DNA of 64,000 nt from contig NZ_NCUW01000030.1 in NCBI RefSeq assembly GCF_002096335.1, forward strand, positions 558,001-622,000, given 5' to 3'. Source of the stretch: Streptococcus oralis subsp. dentisani. Its GTDB lineage: Bacteria > Bacillota > Bacilli > Lactobacillales > Streptococcaceae. Position 1 is the first letter of the stretch; every line of letters begins with the position of its first letter. Positions 55,953 to 63,185 of the stretch are shown piece by piece. The notes beneath the pieces were generated by a model that was given only the letters and a program-made list of their open reading frames with translations, made no database searches and was not told the DNA's origin. The position numbers and the translations under genes are program-made.

Positions 55953-56003
55953 GATTAACTCCTTTATCTAGTTTGTCGCATCGTTTAAGTCTGGTAACGA
56001 TAA

Positions 56004-56109
56004 ACTCCGTGTCTGTTAGAAAATTCTCACACACGTCTTGTGCCAGTTGCCCTTCACAGGGAGATACTCTCAGTCCCTACTTACACAGGCACGCTAATCA
56101 AGACGGAGT
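56004..56109 (-). ncRNA. Candidate structured 5' leader RNA of the conjugation operon
   Basis: The leader between promoter D and the first gene can form nested helices: closing stem ACTCCGT(g)TCT / AGACGGAGT (56004-56014 with 56101-56109), an inner stem GTGCC/GGCAC (56040-56044 with 56088-56092) and a hairpin AGGGA/TCCCT (56058-56062 with 56074-56078). Predicted start of transcription lies about 25 nt before the structure. No known Rfam family is recognised; ligand, protein or attenuation role unknown. Confidence 0.45.
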
Positions 56110-56139
56110 GGATTCAATTTTCAAAGAACAGGTAGCTTT

Positions 56140-56173
56140 ATTATAGATAAGAGTAGTTGAAATTTTTATCACA
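56140..56173 (-). promoter_or_regulatory. Transfer-regulon promoter D (conjugation operon)
   Basis: TGTGATA-N6-TCAA box at plus 56157-56173, 11-bp spacer, consensus -10 TATAAT at 56140-56145. The most canonical -10 of the five. Confidence 0.72.
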
Positions 56174-56285
56174 TTTTTTATTTTTCTGTAGAGCTAAATT
56201 CATACTAAACAAAGATTTTGAAATAAAAGACTAACGTTGTTACATAACGTTAGCATTTCATTTCCCTAAAACAAGCTAATTTGGT

Positions 56286-56873
56286 CTAAAAAAGCAGCAA
56301 ACTATAAACTAGTAGGTTCCACACCAAATGTACACCCATACTTCCCCATAAGTCAGATTTATAGCGCACCATCCCTAAAAACATCCCAAGTGAAACATAT
56401 AAACACCAAGCTAGTATGGTTCCTGGATGATGTGCTAAGGCAAATAAAACACTTGTCAAAGCAACTCTAATATCTATTTTACTGACCAAGTTCCATATAA
56501 TTTCTCGATACAGAAATTCTTCAACCATACTCGCATTGATTAAGAACAATAAAAATGAAAACCAAGGAACTTGATGTTGAAGGCCAATTAAGTTTGCTTG
56601 GTTCGTGCTTCCTTGAGCATGAATCAGACTAAAACATAGGCTTGTAATCAGTAGGCTAACGAATCCAATACCAATCCACTTTATCCTAATTTTCATATTG
56701 ACCTTGGCCACTTGTTTTCGTTGACCATACATCCATAAAAAAGAAATGAGTGACGCACAATAGAGAATCTGTAGTATAGTTAACTCACCGATACAAAGCA
56801 ATTTAAGTAAGTATAGGGATAGCAATAGGACATTAACTTGTTGGAATATATAAACTGGAATTATTCTTTTCAT
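56286..56873 (-). CDS. CPBP-family intramembrane metalloprotease
   Basis: 195 residues with about six membrane helices. Signature motifs: EEFLYREIIWN (EExxxR), LAHHPGTILAW (paired His) and the last His in GVHLVWNLL. CPBP (CAAX-like) proteases often confer immunity to bacteriocins or process peptides. It is the last gene of the RepA operon, 2 bp after an HTH-like gene. With the lantibiotic elsewhere on the ICE an immunity role is possible but unproven. Confidence 0.8.
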   Translation of the reverse strand: MKRIIPVYIFQQVNVLLLSLYLLKLLCIGELTILQILYCASLISFLWMYGQRKQVAKVNMKIRIKWIGIGFVSLLITSLCFSLIHAQGSTNQANLIGLQHQVPWFSFLLFLINASMVEEFLYREIIWNLVSKIDIRVALTSVLFALAHHPGTILAWCLYVSLGMFLGMVRYKSDLWGSMGVHLVWNLLVYSLLLF

Positions 56874-56875
56874 AG

Positions 56876-57109
56876 TTACCTCCGAAATAAATCTTCATAA
56901 TCTAAATCTAATACCTGCACAATCCTTTCTACCCATGGACTTTGAGGCATTCGTTGTTCCATCTTGTAGTGGCGTATCTTTTGATACAAACGATTCAATT
57001 CACTTGGATAGTGAAACTCTCCCGCAAACATTTTTCTGGTTAACTCAATCCAGCTGATATTTCTTTCAGCCAAAATAATGGACAAGTTCTCCCAAAATCG
57101 TTCTGCCAT
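56876..57109 (-). CDS. HTH-like small regulator candidate, 77 residues
   Basis: Layout FWENLSIILAERNISWIEL...RIVQVLDLDYEDLFRR recalls XRE-type regulators, with the final LDxxxEDLF segment typical of the family, but the helix-turn-helix itself is poorly conserved. Lies between the Spx-like and protease genes in the RepA operon. A possible transfer regulator. Confidence 0.55.
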   Translation of the reverse strand: MAERFWENLSIILAERNISWIELTRKMFAGEFHYPSELNRLYQKIRHYKMEQRMPQSPWVERIVQVLDLDYEDLFRR

Positions 57110-57121
57110 ATTGCTTCTCCT

Positions 57122-57502
57122 TTAACTTGATAAATAATGTGTTTGTTCCATGTAAATCAATTGTTTCGTATCTCTAGGTAATAAAGCTCTAGCCTCCTCT
57201 AGATTCAGATTTGGATAAACTCGCTTATTTGAAACCGCAAGAGGAAGCCTGATGGTTAGTTCAGGATTTTTTAATATCATTTCAATGAAATCCGTTAATC
57301 TTAGATTGTCACGGTTCTTAAATCGTAATAAATTGGGAGATAAAAATTCAAAACAATCTGAAGAATAGCTCATCATCTCAATTAATTTATCCTTTGTCAT
57401 TTCAGAAACTGAATGACAAGATACCTCGATGCCATAGTTTTGGAAGAAGTCTAAAAGAAGTTGATTTCTTTGGCTATTTTTACTTAGATAGAGATCAATC
57501 AT
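57122..57502 (-). CDS. Spx/ArsC-fold protein without the redox CxxC
   Basis: 126 residues. Aligns by eye with Spx: IDLYLSKNSQRNQLLLDFF matches the start where Spx has its CxxC (here S-Q-R-N), and NPELTIRLPLAVSNKRVYPN plus EEARALLPRD matches the conserved RRPI...KRLQVGY...FLPR end. Spx binds the RNA polymerase alpha subunit and redirects transcription. Loss of both Cys means it would not be redox controlled. Overlaps the upstream gene by 8 bp. Confidence 0.6.
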   Translation of the reverse strand: MIDLYLSKNSQRNQLLLDFFQNYGIEVSCHSVSEMTKDKLIEMMSYSSDCFEFLSPNLLRFKNRDNLRLTDFIEMILKNPELTIRLPLAVSNKRVYPNLNLEEARALLPRDTKQLIYMEQTHYLSS

Positions 57503-57944
57503 GGGAGACCTCCCAAAGATTCGGTTCCATTTGATATTCTGATACGATTAAGGAATCTAATAAATTTGCGAAGTTAATCGGTTGCTTGTCTTCATCATAA
57601 GCTTTTACAGTTACTTGGGTTGTAAGTATTCCCTCTTTTCCCTCGGCTCGATAGCCTTGTCCATATAAAACAAAAACAAGATTTTGATGATCATCTACAA
57701 AGGCATCAACTCCATTCTTTATTTCTTGACTTTCAAGGAAGTCCATAATGTTTTGAAGATAGGATTCGTAAAATAGTGGGTAATTATGTTTTTTGTGGTA
57801 ATCATCTAAAAATGTCACTTCAAACTCACATGGATAATTGGGCATCAAAAATAATTGTTCATCCAGCTGTTTGATCTCTGCATCATGTAATTCTATTTCT
57901 AATTCATCACAATCTAGTATTGATTCTTTATTTAATGCTTTCAT
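57495..57944 (-). CDS. ICE protein of unknown function, 149 residues
   Basis: Acidic, soluble, mixed alpha/beta (LIELHDAEIKQLDEQLFLMP-like start, later GILTTQVTVKAYDEDKQPIN). Overlaps the methylase gene by 17 bp and the Spx-like gene by 8 bp. No family recognised. Confidence 0.6.
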   Translation of the reverse strand: MKALNKESILDCDELEIELHDAEIKQLDEQLFLMPNYPCEFEVTFLDDYHKKHNYPLFYESYLQNIMDFLESQEIKNGVDAFVDDHQNLVFVLYGQGYRAEGKEGILTTQVTVKAYDEDKQPINFANLLDSLIVSEYQMEPNLWEVSHD

Positions 57945-59286
57945 CTTTTTCCTCTATTTCTTTTAATTTCTTTGCGATTGCGGCAATCACAGGAACGGTT
58001 ACACTATTACCAGCTTGTTTATAGAGCTGACTATTACTAGAGACTTTTCTAGCAGCTTCAAAAGCCCAATCAGGAAAGCCCTGCAATCGAAAACACTCTT
58101 TAGGAGTGATTCGTCGTATTCTCAAACGGTAAAATTGTCCGTCTATTAATACACCAGCTACTTGGTAAACTTGTCTATCTTCTCCTTCATAGCTAGCCAC
58201 TACTACTCCCATTTGACCACTAGTTGTCAAAGTATTGGCTATACCTTTTCCAACTCTACCACGACGATACTGAGAACTTGGTCTTTCTAAATTGATTGAA
58301 TCCCCAATCTCTGCTTGAGCATATCCTTTTTTCGTTGCTTCTCGGACTTTTAAAAATTGGATTGGTTCTGGAATCAGTATTTTGGGAATTTTATCTCCCC
58401 CTTGCATCGTAGTCAGTGTTGGAGATAAGCCCTCACTTCCATAGACGCGACCGGTCTCCTTAAAGCTAGTTGGTAAATCTCCAACAACGACAATACCATG
58501 GCAATCCTGAGTATTTAAAGTAAACATCGTCTCTTGGTTTCCCTTAAAGCATCTACCATTTTGTCTGTTGTCTAATCTATCTGGTGTCATACAAGGAATC
58601 GCAATCTTAAATCCTTCTCCTTTACCACGAACTAAGGTTGGCGCAAGACCTTCTGTATAATAAACTTTACCGCTCATTCCACTTTTTGATGGATTCAAAT
58701 TCCCTAATGTCTTTAAAATCTCAGAGTTAGTTGCTTGACCTTCTCGTCTGAAAGGAAATAAAAGTCTGGTACCTCTCTTTCTAGAATGTCCGATAATAAA
58801 CACCCTTTCTCTGTTTTGGGGAACGCCAAAATCCTTACTGTTAAGCACCTGCCACTCAACATCAAACCCCAACTCATCAAACGTGGTAAGGATTGTGGTG
58901 AACGTCCGTCCCTTATCGTGATTGAGTAGGCCTTTAACATTTTCAAGAAAAAGAAAACGTGGTTGGATTTGTTTGGTCGCCCGAGCAATTTCAAAGAACA
59001 AAGTTCCTCTAGTATCTTCAAATCCCAATCGTCTTCCTGCGATTGAAAATGCTTGACAAGGGAATCCCCCACAGATGACATCGACTTTCCCTCTAAGTTT
59101 TTTAAATTCGTCATCTGAAACATCTCGTATGTCATGAAATTCGATTTCTCCTTCCGTTTGAAAAATGGACTTATAAGATTCTCTAGCAAATTTATCAATC
59201 TCACAAAATCCAATACACTCGTGTCCGACACTTTCCATTCCTAGTCGAAATCCACCGATACCAGAAAATAAATCAATAAATTTCAT
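57928..59286 (-). CDS. Orphan DNA (cytosine-5) methyltransferase
   Basis: About 452 residues from ATG 59286. C5-methylase motifs in order: I FIDLFSGIGGFRLGM, IV GGFPCQAFSIAGRR (catalytic Cys), VI FLFLENVKGLL, VIII QNRERVFIIGHS, then a target-recognition region, IX-X QLYKQAGNSVTVPVIAAIA. No partner endonuclease is nearby, so it probably protects the ICE from restriction on entry. Start overlaps the stop of the 33-codon gene (ATGA). Confidence 0.9.
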   Translation of the reverse strand: MKFIDLFSGIGGFRLGMESVGHECIGFCEIDKFARESYKSIFQTEGEIEFHDIRDVSDDEFKKLRGKVDVICGGFPCQAFSIAGRRLGFEDTRGTLFFEIARATKQIQPRFLFLENVKGLLNHDKGRTFTTILTTFDELGFDVEWQVLNSKDFGVPQNRERVFIIGHSRKRGTRLLFPFRREGQATNSEILKTLGNLNPSKSGMSGKVYYTEGLAPTLVRGKGEGFKIAIPCMTPDRLDNRQNGRCFKGNQETMFTLNTQDCHGIVVVGDLPTSFKETGRVYGSEGLSPTLTTMQGGDKIPKILIPEPIQFLKVREATKKGYAQAEIGDSINLERPSSQYRRGRVGKGIANTLTTSGQMGVVVASYEGEDRQVYQVAGVLIDGQFYRLRIRRITPKECFRLQGFPDWAFEAARKVSSNSQLYKQAGNSVTVPVIAAIAKKLKEIEEKDESIK

Positions 59287-59384
59287 TTCTTGATTACTCC
59301 TTTCTGATCGACTACCAATGTCCAAAGAGTCACACCACTTGAAATTAAAATGAACATAACTAATATCCACTCGATTGGCGACAT
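59283..59384 (-). CDS. 33-residue membrane peptide coupled to the methylase
   Basis: MSPIEWILVMFILISSGVTL then WTLVVDQKGVIKK: one membrane helix. AGGAGG is 7 bp before the ATG, the ATG follows the repA stop directly, and its TGA overlaps the methylase ATG, so it may mainly serve as a translational coupler. Confidence 0.5.
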   Translation of the reverse strand: MSPIEWILVMFILISSGVTLWTLVVDQKGVIKK

Positions 59385-60164
59385 TTAACTACCTCCTTTT
59401 CTAACACGGTTATTCCAAACAGAATACAAACCGTTAAACACAAATTCAGCAAGCACTTCCGCACGTCTAACAAAGCGAACATTATCTAGAGCATACTGAT
59501 AGATTCTCTCAAAATCAGTCATAGCAATTTCACTGGCTGTTTCAGAAAAACCTTCTCGTCTAAATTGATCTTGTACCAATCCCCAAATATAATCTCGATC
59601 ATATTTTGTGACCTTTTCTACTTTTCTTTTCAAGATAGGTTGAGTATTCCTATCCTCCTCATCCTCAATAAATAAAAAATCAGTCTCACTATATTTAGTC
59701 TCACTAACTTCAGTCTCACTAGGGGCTGAATATGAGACGGGGGTCGTTTCATTTTCAACCTGCCCTAGTCTTTTTTTAACACTAGGCCTGTTTGAATTAC
59801 CTACTGGGGTAGAAGATAATTCCCCTAAATAAATCTTATTAGCTAGTCTTCCTTTCTCACTTGAAGATTGTTGAACTTCATCAATTAAATCATATTCTTT
59901 AAGAGTTCTTTTGATGGACAGTAATTTTGACTTCGAACAACCTAATAGCTTCATCAGTTTAGAATTAGAAAATACTAAATAAACCGCTCCTTCTTCATCT
60001 ATCCAACCACGACTAAGAGATAATTCTAAACGATCTTTTAAAATAGAATAAGCCACCTTTACCTCTAGTTTCATATCCATATATTTCTCATCCTCAAAAA
60101 GAATTTTAGGTAATTTATAATACCGTTCTGAAGTTTGGTATTGATTTGCGGTAATTCGTTTCAT
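59385..60164 (-). CDS. RepA_N-type replication initiator-like protein
   Basis: 259 residues. N-terminal RepA_N domain: YYKLPKILFEDEKYMDMKLE, VKVAYSILKDRLELSLSRGW, VYLVFSNSKLMKLLGCSKSK (winged helix). The C-terminal domain resembles the DnaD-like tail (DYIWGLVQDQFRREGF). In ICEs such proteins allow limited autonomous replication of the excised circle. Overlaps the upstream small gene by 4 bp. Confidence 0.8.
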   Translation of the reverse strand: MKRITANQYQTSERYYKLPKILFEDEKYMDMKLEVKVAYSILKDRLELSLSRGWIDEEGAVYLVFSNSKLMKLLGCSKSKLLSIKRTLKEYDLIDEVQQSSSEKGRLANKIYLGELSSTPVGNSNRPSVKKRLGQVENETTPVSYSAPSETEVSETKYSETDFLFIEDEEDRNTQPILKRKVEKVTKYDRDYIWGLVQDQFRREGFSETASEIAMTDFERIYQYALDNVRFVRRAEVLAEFVFNGLYSVWNNRVRKGGS

Positions 60165-60334
60165 AGCGCTCCTCCAAGTTCTTTGAGTATTAAATCTCCA
60201 CTTGATTCCAATCGAACCAAGCCACTTTTTTCTAATTCAGCCATAAGAGAGATGGCTTCAACAATGTCAATTCCCATTTCACGTACTAAAAATGAAATGA
60301 CAATATAGCGTGATGATTGTAATTCTTTTGTCAT
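60161..60334 (-). CDS. Small ICE protein, 57 residues, unknown
   Basis: From ATG 60334 with CAGGAGG upstream: helical MTKELQSSRYIVISFLVREM and EAISLMAELEKSGLVRLES, like a short winged-helix or dimerisation module. First gene of the RepA operon, directly after a terminator-like hairpin. Confidence 0.55.
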   Translation of the reverse strand: MTKELQSSRYIVISFLVREMGIDIVEAISLMAELEKSGLVRLESSGDLILKELGGAL

Positions 60335-60350
60335 TTTTCCTCCTGAAAAT

Positions 60351-60381
60351 AAAAAAGGAGAACAATATTCAACTGTTCTCC
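60351..60381 (-). terminator. Hairpin in front of the RepA operon
   Basis: GGAGAACA / TGTTCTCC stem (60357-60364, 60374-60381), T6 tail on the minus strand, 17 bp before the first start codon. Second of two terminators that read-through from rplL meets; could act as an attenuator. Confidence 0.65.
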
Positions 60382-60401
60382 AAAATAATTTTATTAAAAA
60401 G

Positions 60402-60437
60402 AAAAACCCTGCCAAATTAATTTTTGGTAGGGTTTTT
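60402..60437. terminator. Terminator at the ICE right end
   Basis: AAAAACCCTGCCAAA pairs with TTTGGTAGGGTTTTT (one G-U). It likely replaces the terminator of rplJ-rplL that the insertion displaced, and its right arm holds an integrase-type box. Confidence 0.75.
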
Positions 60438-60443
60438 GGTAGG
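60423..60443 (+). repeat. Pair of TTTGGTAGG boxes at the ICE right end
   Basis: Copies at 60423-60431 and 60435-60443, 92 bp inside the att repeat. Probable arm-type integrase sites, matching those at 7320-7339 and, in the neighbouring element, 7140-7159. Confidence 0.4.
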
Positions 60444-60534
60444 AAACTAAATTAATTTATCAGTTTCTAAAATGTGTTCACGATTCTAAAAGGCTGATAC
60501 TATAGTATTCCGAATTCTAATTGGTATATGCCTC

Positions 60535-60549
60535 TTATTTAAGAGTAAC
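60535..60549. repeat. att direct repeat, right boundary, inside rplL 3' end
   Basis: TTATTTAAGAGTAAC; on the coding strand it is the last four codons plus the stop of rplL, so insertion leaves the protein unchanged. Confidence 0.92.
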
Positions 60550-60900
60550 TGAAGCTCCAGCTTCTTCCAATTTAGCTTTGATTTCTTCAGCTTCTGCTGC
60601 TGCAACGCCTTCTTTAACAAGAGCTGGTGCACCATCAACAAGTTCTTTAGCTTCTTTAAGACCAAGACCTGTGATTTCACGTACAACTTTGATAACGCCG
60701 ACTTTCTTGTCGCCTGCAGCTGTCAATTCAACGTCGAATGAATCTTTAGCAGCTTCTTCAGCGCCACCAGCAGCAGCTACAGCTACAGGAGCAGCCGCAG
60801 TTACACCAAATTCTTCTTCGATAGCTTTTACAAGGTCGTTCAATTCAAGGATTGAAGCTTCTTTAATTTCAGCAATAATGTTTTCAATGTTCAATGCCAT
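60535..60900 (-). CDS. rplL: Ribosomal protein L7/L12
   Basis: 121 residues: [20 protein letters not shown], Ala-rich hinge, and C-terminal domain ([20 protein letters not shown]). Forms the ribosomal stalk that recruits translation GTPases. ATG 60900 follows GGAGG. Co-transcribed with rplJ. Confidence 0.98.
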   Translation of the reverse strand: MALNIENIIAEIKEASILELNDLVKAIEEEFGVTAAAPVAVAAAGGAEEAAKDSFDVELTAAGDKKVGVIKVVREITGLGLKEAKELVDGAPALVKEGVAAAEAEEIKAKLEEAGASVTLK

Positions 60901-60975
60901 TGTTATTTCCTCCAAATAAGTTTTAAATTTTATAATAGTTTTTTTCGTAGCTAGGCTACGCTGCGTAGCTTAAGA

Positions 60976-61476
60976 TTAAGCTGCGTCTTCTTTGTTGTCT
61001 GCAACCGCTTTGACTGCAAGAGCAACGTTGCGCACTGGCGCTTGAAGTACAGAAAGGAGCATAGAAAGAAGTCCTTCGCGGTTTGGAAGAGTTGCAAGAG
61101 CAACGATTTCTTCTTTAGATGCGACAGCGCCTTCGATTGCGCCACCTTTGATTTCAAGTGCTTCAGCGTTCTTAGCAAAATCGTTCAAGATTTTCGCTGG
61201 TGCGATAACATCTTCGTTAGAAAATGCTACTGCAGATGGTCCAACAAATACTGATGCAAGATCTTCAAGACCAGCTTTTTCAGCTGCACGACGCAAGATT
61301 GAGTTTTTAATGACTTTATACTCAACTTCGCTTCCACGAAGCTCACGACGAAGAACTGTATCTTGCTCAACTGTCAAACCACGAGCGTCTACCACGACGA
61401 TAGATGCAGCAGCTTTCATTTTTTCAGCTACTACGTCAACTAGTTCCGCTTTTTTAGCAATAATTGCTTCACTCAT
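60976..61476 (-). CDS. rplJ: Ribosomal protein L10
   Basis: 166 residues starting [20 protein letters not shown]. Base of the L7/L12 stalk; also binds its own mRNA leader to regulate the operon. ATG 61476 has GGAGG upstream. Confidence 0.97.
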   Translation of the reverse strand: MSEAIIAKKAELVDVVAEKMKAAASIVVVDARGLTVEQDTVLRRELRGSEVEYKVIKNSILRRAAEKAGLEDLASVFVGPSAVAFSNEDVIAPAKILNDFAKNAEALEIKGGAIEGAVASKEEIVALATLPNREGLLSMLLSVLQAPVRNVALAVKAVADNKEDAA

Positions 61477-61489
61477 TAGTGTGTTCACC

Positions 61490-61640
61490 TCCGTAATTAT
61501 TTTGCTTGGGGAATTTTTCCAAAAGAAAAACGCGCCCAAACCTAGACACGAAAGTACAATACGCTTCTTTTTACATGATACGTTTTGTCCTCGGTAGGAT
61601 ACTTATGAGTCGAGCTCCCCTACTGTCTTAGGCAGTTTTT
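61490..61640 (-). ncRNA. Ribosomal protein L10 leader
   Basis: The minus-strand leader has the L10-leader core AAGACAGTAGGGG ... TATCCTACCGAGGAC (plus about 61587-61629), then a hairpin with a T-run (GCGTTTTTCTTTT) before the rplJ RBS. L10 binding autoregulates rplJ-rplL. Confidence 0.75.
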
Positions 61641-61654
61641 TCAAACCGTATATA

Positions 61655-61683
61655 AGTATAGCATAGACAAAAAGAGAATGCAA
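61655..61683 (-). promoter_or_regulatory. rplJL promoter
   Basis: TTGCAT (plus 61678-61683), 17-bp spacer, TATACT (61655-61660). Confidence 0.7.
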
Positions 61684-61711
61684 GATTTTTGCAAACTTTT
61701 TTGAAATTTTT

Positions 61712-62971
61712 TTAAATCTCTACTGTCAAAACTTGCCCTTGCTTGACAACCTGCTCTCCTGCAATGTAGACATCGTCAACATCACTGGATTTGACTGCAT
61801 AGACTAGATGCGAGAGCATATTTTCCTGAGGTTGGAGATGGATTTTCCCTTGTGGTTGGATGACCAGAAAATCTGCTTGCTTGCCAACTTCCAGACTTCC
61901 TATCTGTTCTTCCATTCCAAGAACCTTGGCGCCTTCTATCGTCAGAGCTTTGAGGGCTGTTTCGATTGGAAACTGACTGGCATCTCCACTCTTCATTTTC
62001 TGTAGAAGAGCGGCGGTCCGTCCTTCCTCAAACATATCAAGATTGTTATTGGAAGCGACCGAGTCAGTCGCAATTCCGACTGCTACTCCTGCTTTTTGGA
62101 GTTGGATGATTGGAGCAATCCCTGAAGCTAGTTTGAGATTACTGATAGGATTGTGGGCGATAGCCACTTGAGAGGTTGATAAACGTTCAATTTCTCGCTC
62201 GTTTAATTCGACCCCGTGAGCAAAGACAGACGGATGCTCTAAGTAACCCAGTTCTTCTAGAAAGGCGAGAGGGCGTTTGCCGTATCGTTTCAGGATAATG
62301 CCTGACTCCTCCTTGGTCTCCGCCACATGGATATGGAGAGGAATATTTAGCTCTTTTGCCATTTCTAAGCTCGCTTCCAGCAAGTCTTGATTACAACTGT
62401 ATGGAGAGTGAGGAGCTACCATAACCTTGAAATTTGGATTTTCATATTCTAAGATTTCCTCGATAATGGCACGTGTTTTACTCATAGTCTCAGAAGTCGT
62501 TTCTGCCTCTGAGGAAAAGAGGGTCGGTGAGAAATAACAACGCATCTTGGAAGCTTTCACTGCCTGATAAATTCGCTCCATATCCACACCATTGGGATTA
62601 TACATATCGTTGAAGCTTGTTGTTCCTGACTGGAGCATCTCTGTCAGAGCCTGCTTGACCGCTTTTGTAGTCATGTCCGGCGTAAAACCTGCTTCTGCTG
62701 GCCAGATATAGTCATTAAGCCATTCATGGAGATTGCTATCATCTTGGATCCCTCTCAATCCTGTCATAGCAGAATGGGTATGGCAATTGACCAAACCAGG
62801 CATGATCCAAGCTCCTTGATAGTCTATAATCTGCTCAGCTTGATCTAAAATCTCTGGCTTCTCTTGACCGACATAGACGATTTGAGAATCCTTAACAGCC
62901 AAAAGGCCATCCAAATAAACATGGAAATCTTGGTCACAGGTCACGATATTTACATACTGATAGACTTTCAT
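61712..62971 (-). CDS. Atz/Trz-family amidohydrolase (MTA/SAH deaminase-like)
   Basis: 419 residues. Metal ligands NCHTHSAMTGLRG, HIHVAETKEE, HGVELNE and Asp in IATDSVASNNNLDMF; ends LEVGKQADFLVI. Closest known role is 5'-methylthioadenosine/S-adenosylhomocysteine deamination, though chlorohydrolase and guanine-deaminase relatives exist. Lies upstream of the rplJL promoter in the same orientation, as in pneumococcus. Confidence 0.82.
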   Translation of the reverse strand: MKVYQYVNIVTCDQDFHVYLDGLLAVKDSQIVYVGQEKPEILDQAEQIIDYQGAWIMPGLVNCHTHSAMTGLRGIQDDSNLHEWLNDYIWPAEAGFTPDMTTKAVKQALTEMLQSGTTSFNDMYNPNGVDMERIYQAVKASKMRCYFSPTLFSSEAETTSETMSKTRAIIEEILEYENPNFKVMVAPHSPYSCNQDLLEASLEMAKELNIPLHIHVAETKEESGIILKRYGKRPLAFLEELGYLEHPSVFAHGVELNEREIERLSTSQVAIAHNPISNLKLASGIAPIIQLQKAGVAVGIATDSVASNNNLDMFEEGRTAALLQKMKSGDASQFPIETALKALTIEGAKVLGMEEQIGSLEVGKQADFLVIQPQGKIHLQPQENMLSHLVYAVKSSDVDDVYIAGEQVVKQGQVLTVEI

Positions 62972-62997
62972 ACTAGGCTCCTTTTCTAAAAGACAAT

Positions 62998-63097
62998 TTA
63001 TACTAAATTCAAACCACGTCAGCTTCTCCTTGCCGTACTCAAGTACAGCCTGTAGTTAGCTTCCTAGTTTGCTCTTTGATTTTCATTGAGTATTACA
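62998..63097. repeat. BOX element (boxA plus boxC type)
   Basis: Contains TTCAAACCACGTCAGCTTCT near one end and CTAGTTTGCTCTTTGATTTT with CATTGAGTATTA at the other, sequences I recognise as the ends of pneumococcal BOX repeats. Points to S. pneumoniae or close mitis-group relatives. Confidence 0.75.
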
Positions 63098-63126
63098 GTG
63101 AATAATTTTTCTAGCTATTGTAACAA

Positions 63127-63151
63127 AAAAGTCACCCGAAGGCAACTTTTA
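63127..63151 (-). terminator. Terminator of the ABC exporter operon
   Basis: AAAAGTTGCC-TTCG-GGTGACTTTT hairpin (two G-U pairs) with T6 on the minus strand, 35 bp after the ABC gene. Confidence 0.8.
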
Positions 63152-63185
63152 GTGTCATTAAGACTTTAAGATGGATAGGAATGGC

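Larger units (their letters stand above)
7249..60549. mobile_element. ICE of the Tn5252/ICESa2603 group integrated at the 3' end of rplL
   Basis: A 53-kb element bounded by 15-bp direct repeats. It has all parts needed for self-transfer: integrase and excisionase-like gene at one end, MOBP-type relaxase with accessory proteins and oriT candidate, VirD4 coupling protein, VirB4 ATPase, VirB6/VirB3/VirB2-like membrane parts, cell-wall hydrolase, primase and RepA-type initiator. Cargo is Gabija, an AlbA_2 protein, a possible invertible cassette, a lantibiotic cluster and an orphan cytosine methylase. The core genes show no frameshift or stop that I can see, so it may be functional. Confidence 0.9.

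Noticed and set aside
57928..59286. Cytosine methylase as half of a Type II restriction-modification system
   Set aside because: No adjacent endonuclease-like gene; its neighbours are RepA and small ICE proteins. An orphan, protective role fits better.
60521..61597. Long plus-strand frames opposite rplL and rplJ
   Set aside because: They are antisense shadows of alanine-rich ribosomal protein genes with biased codons and have no RBS.
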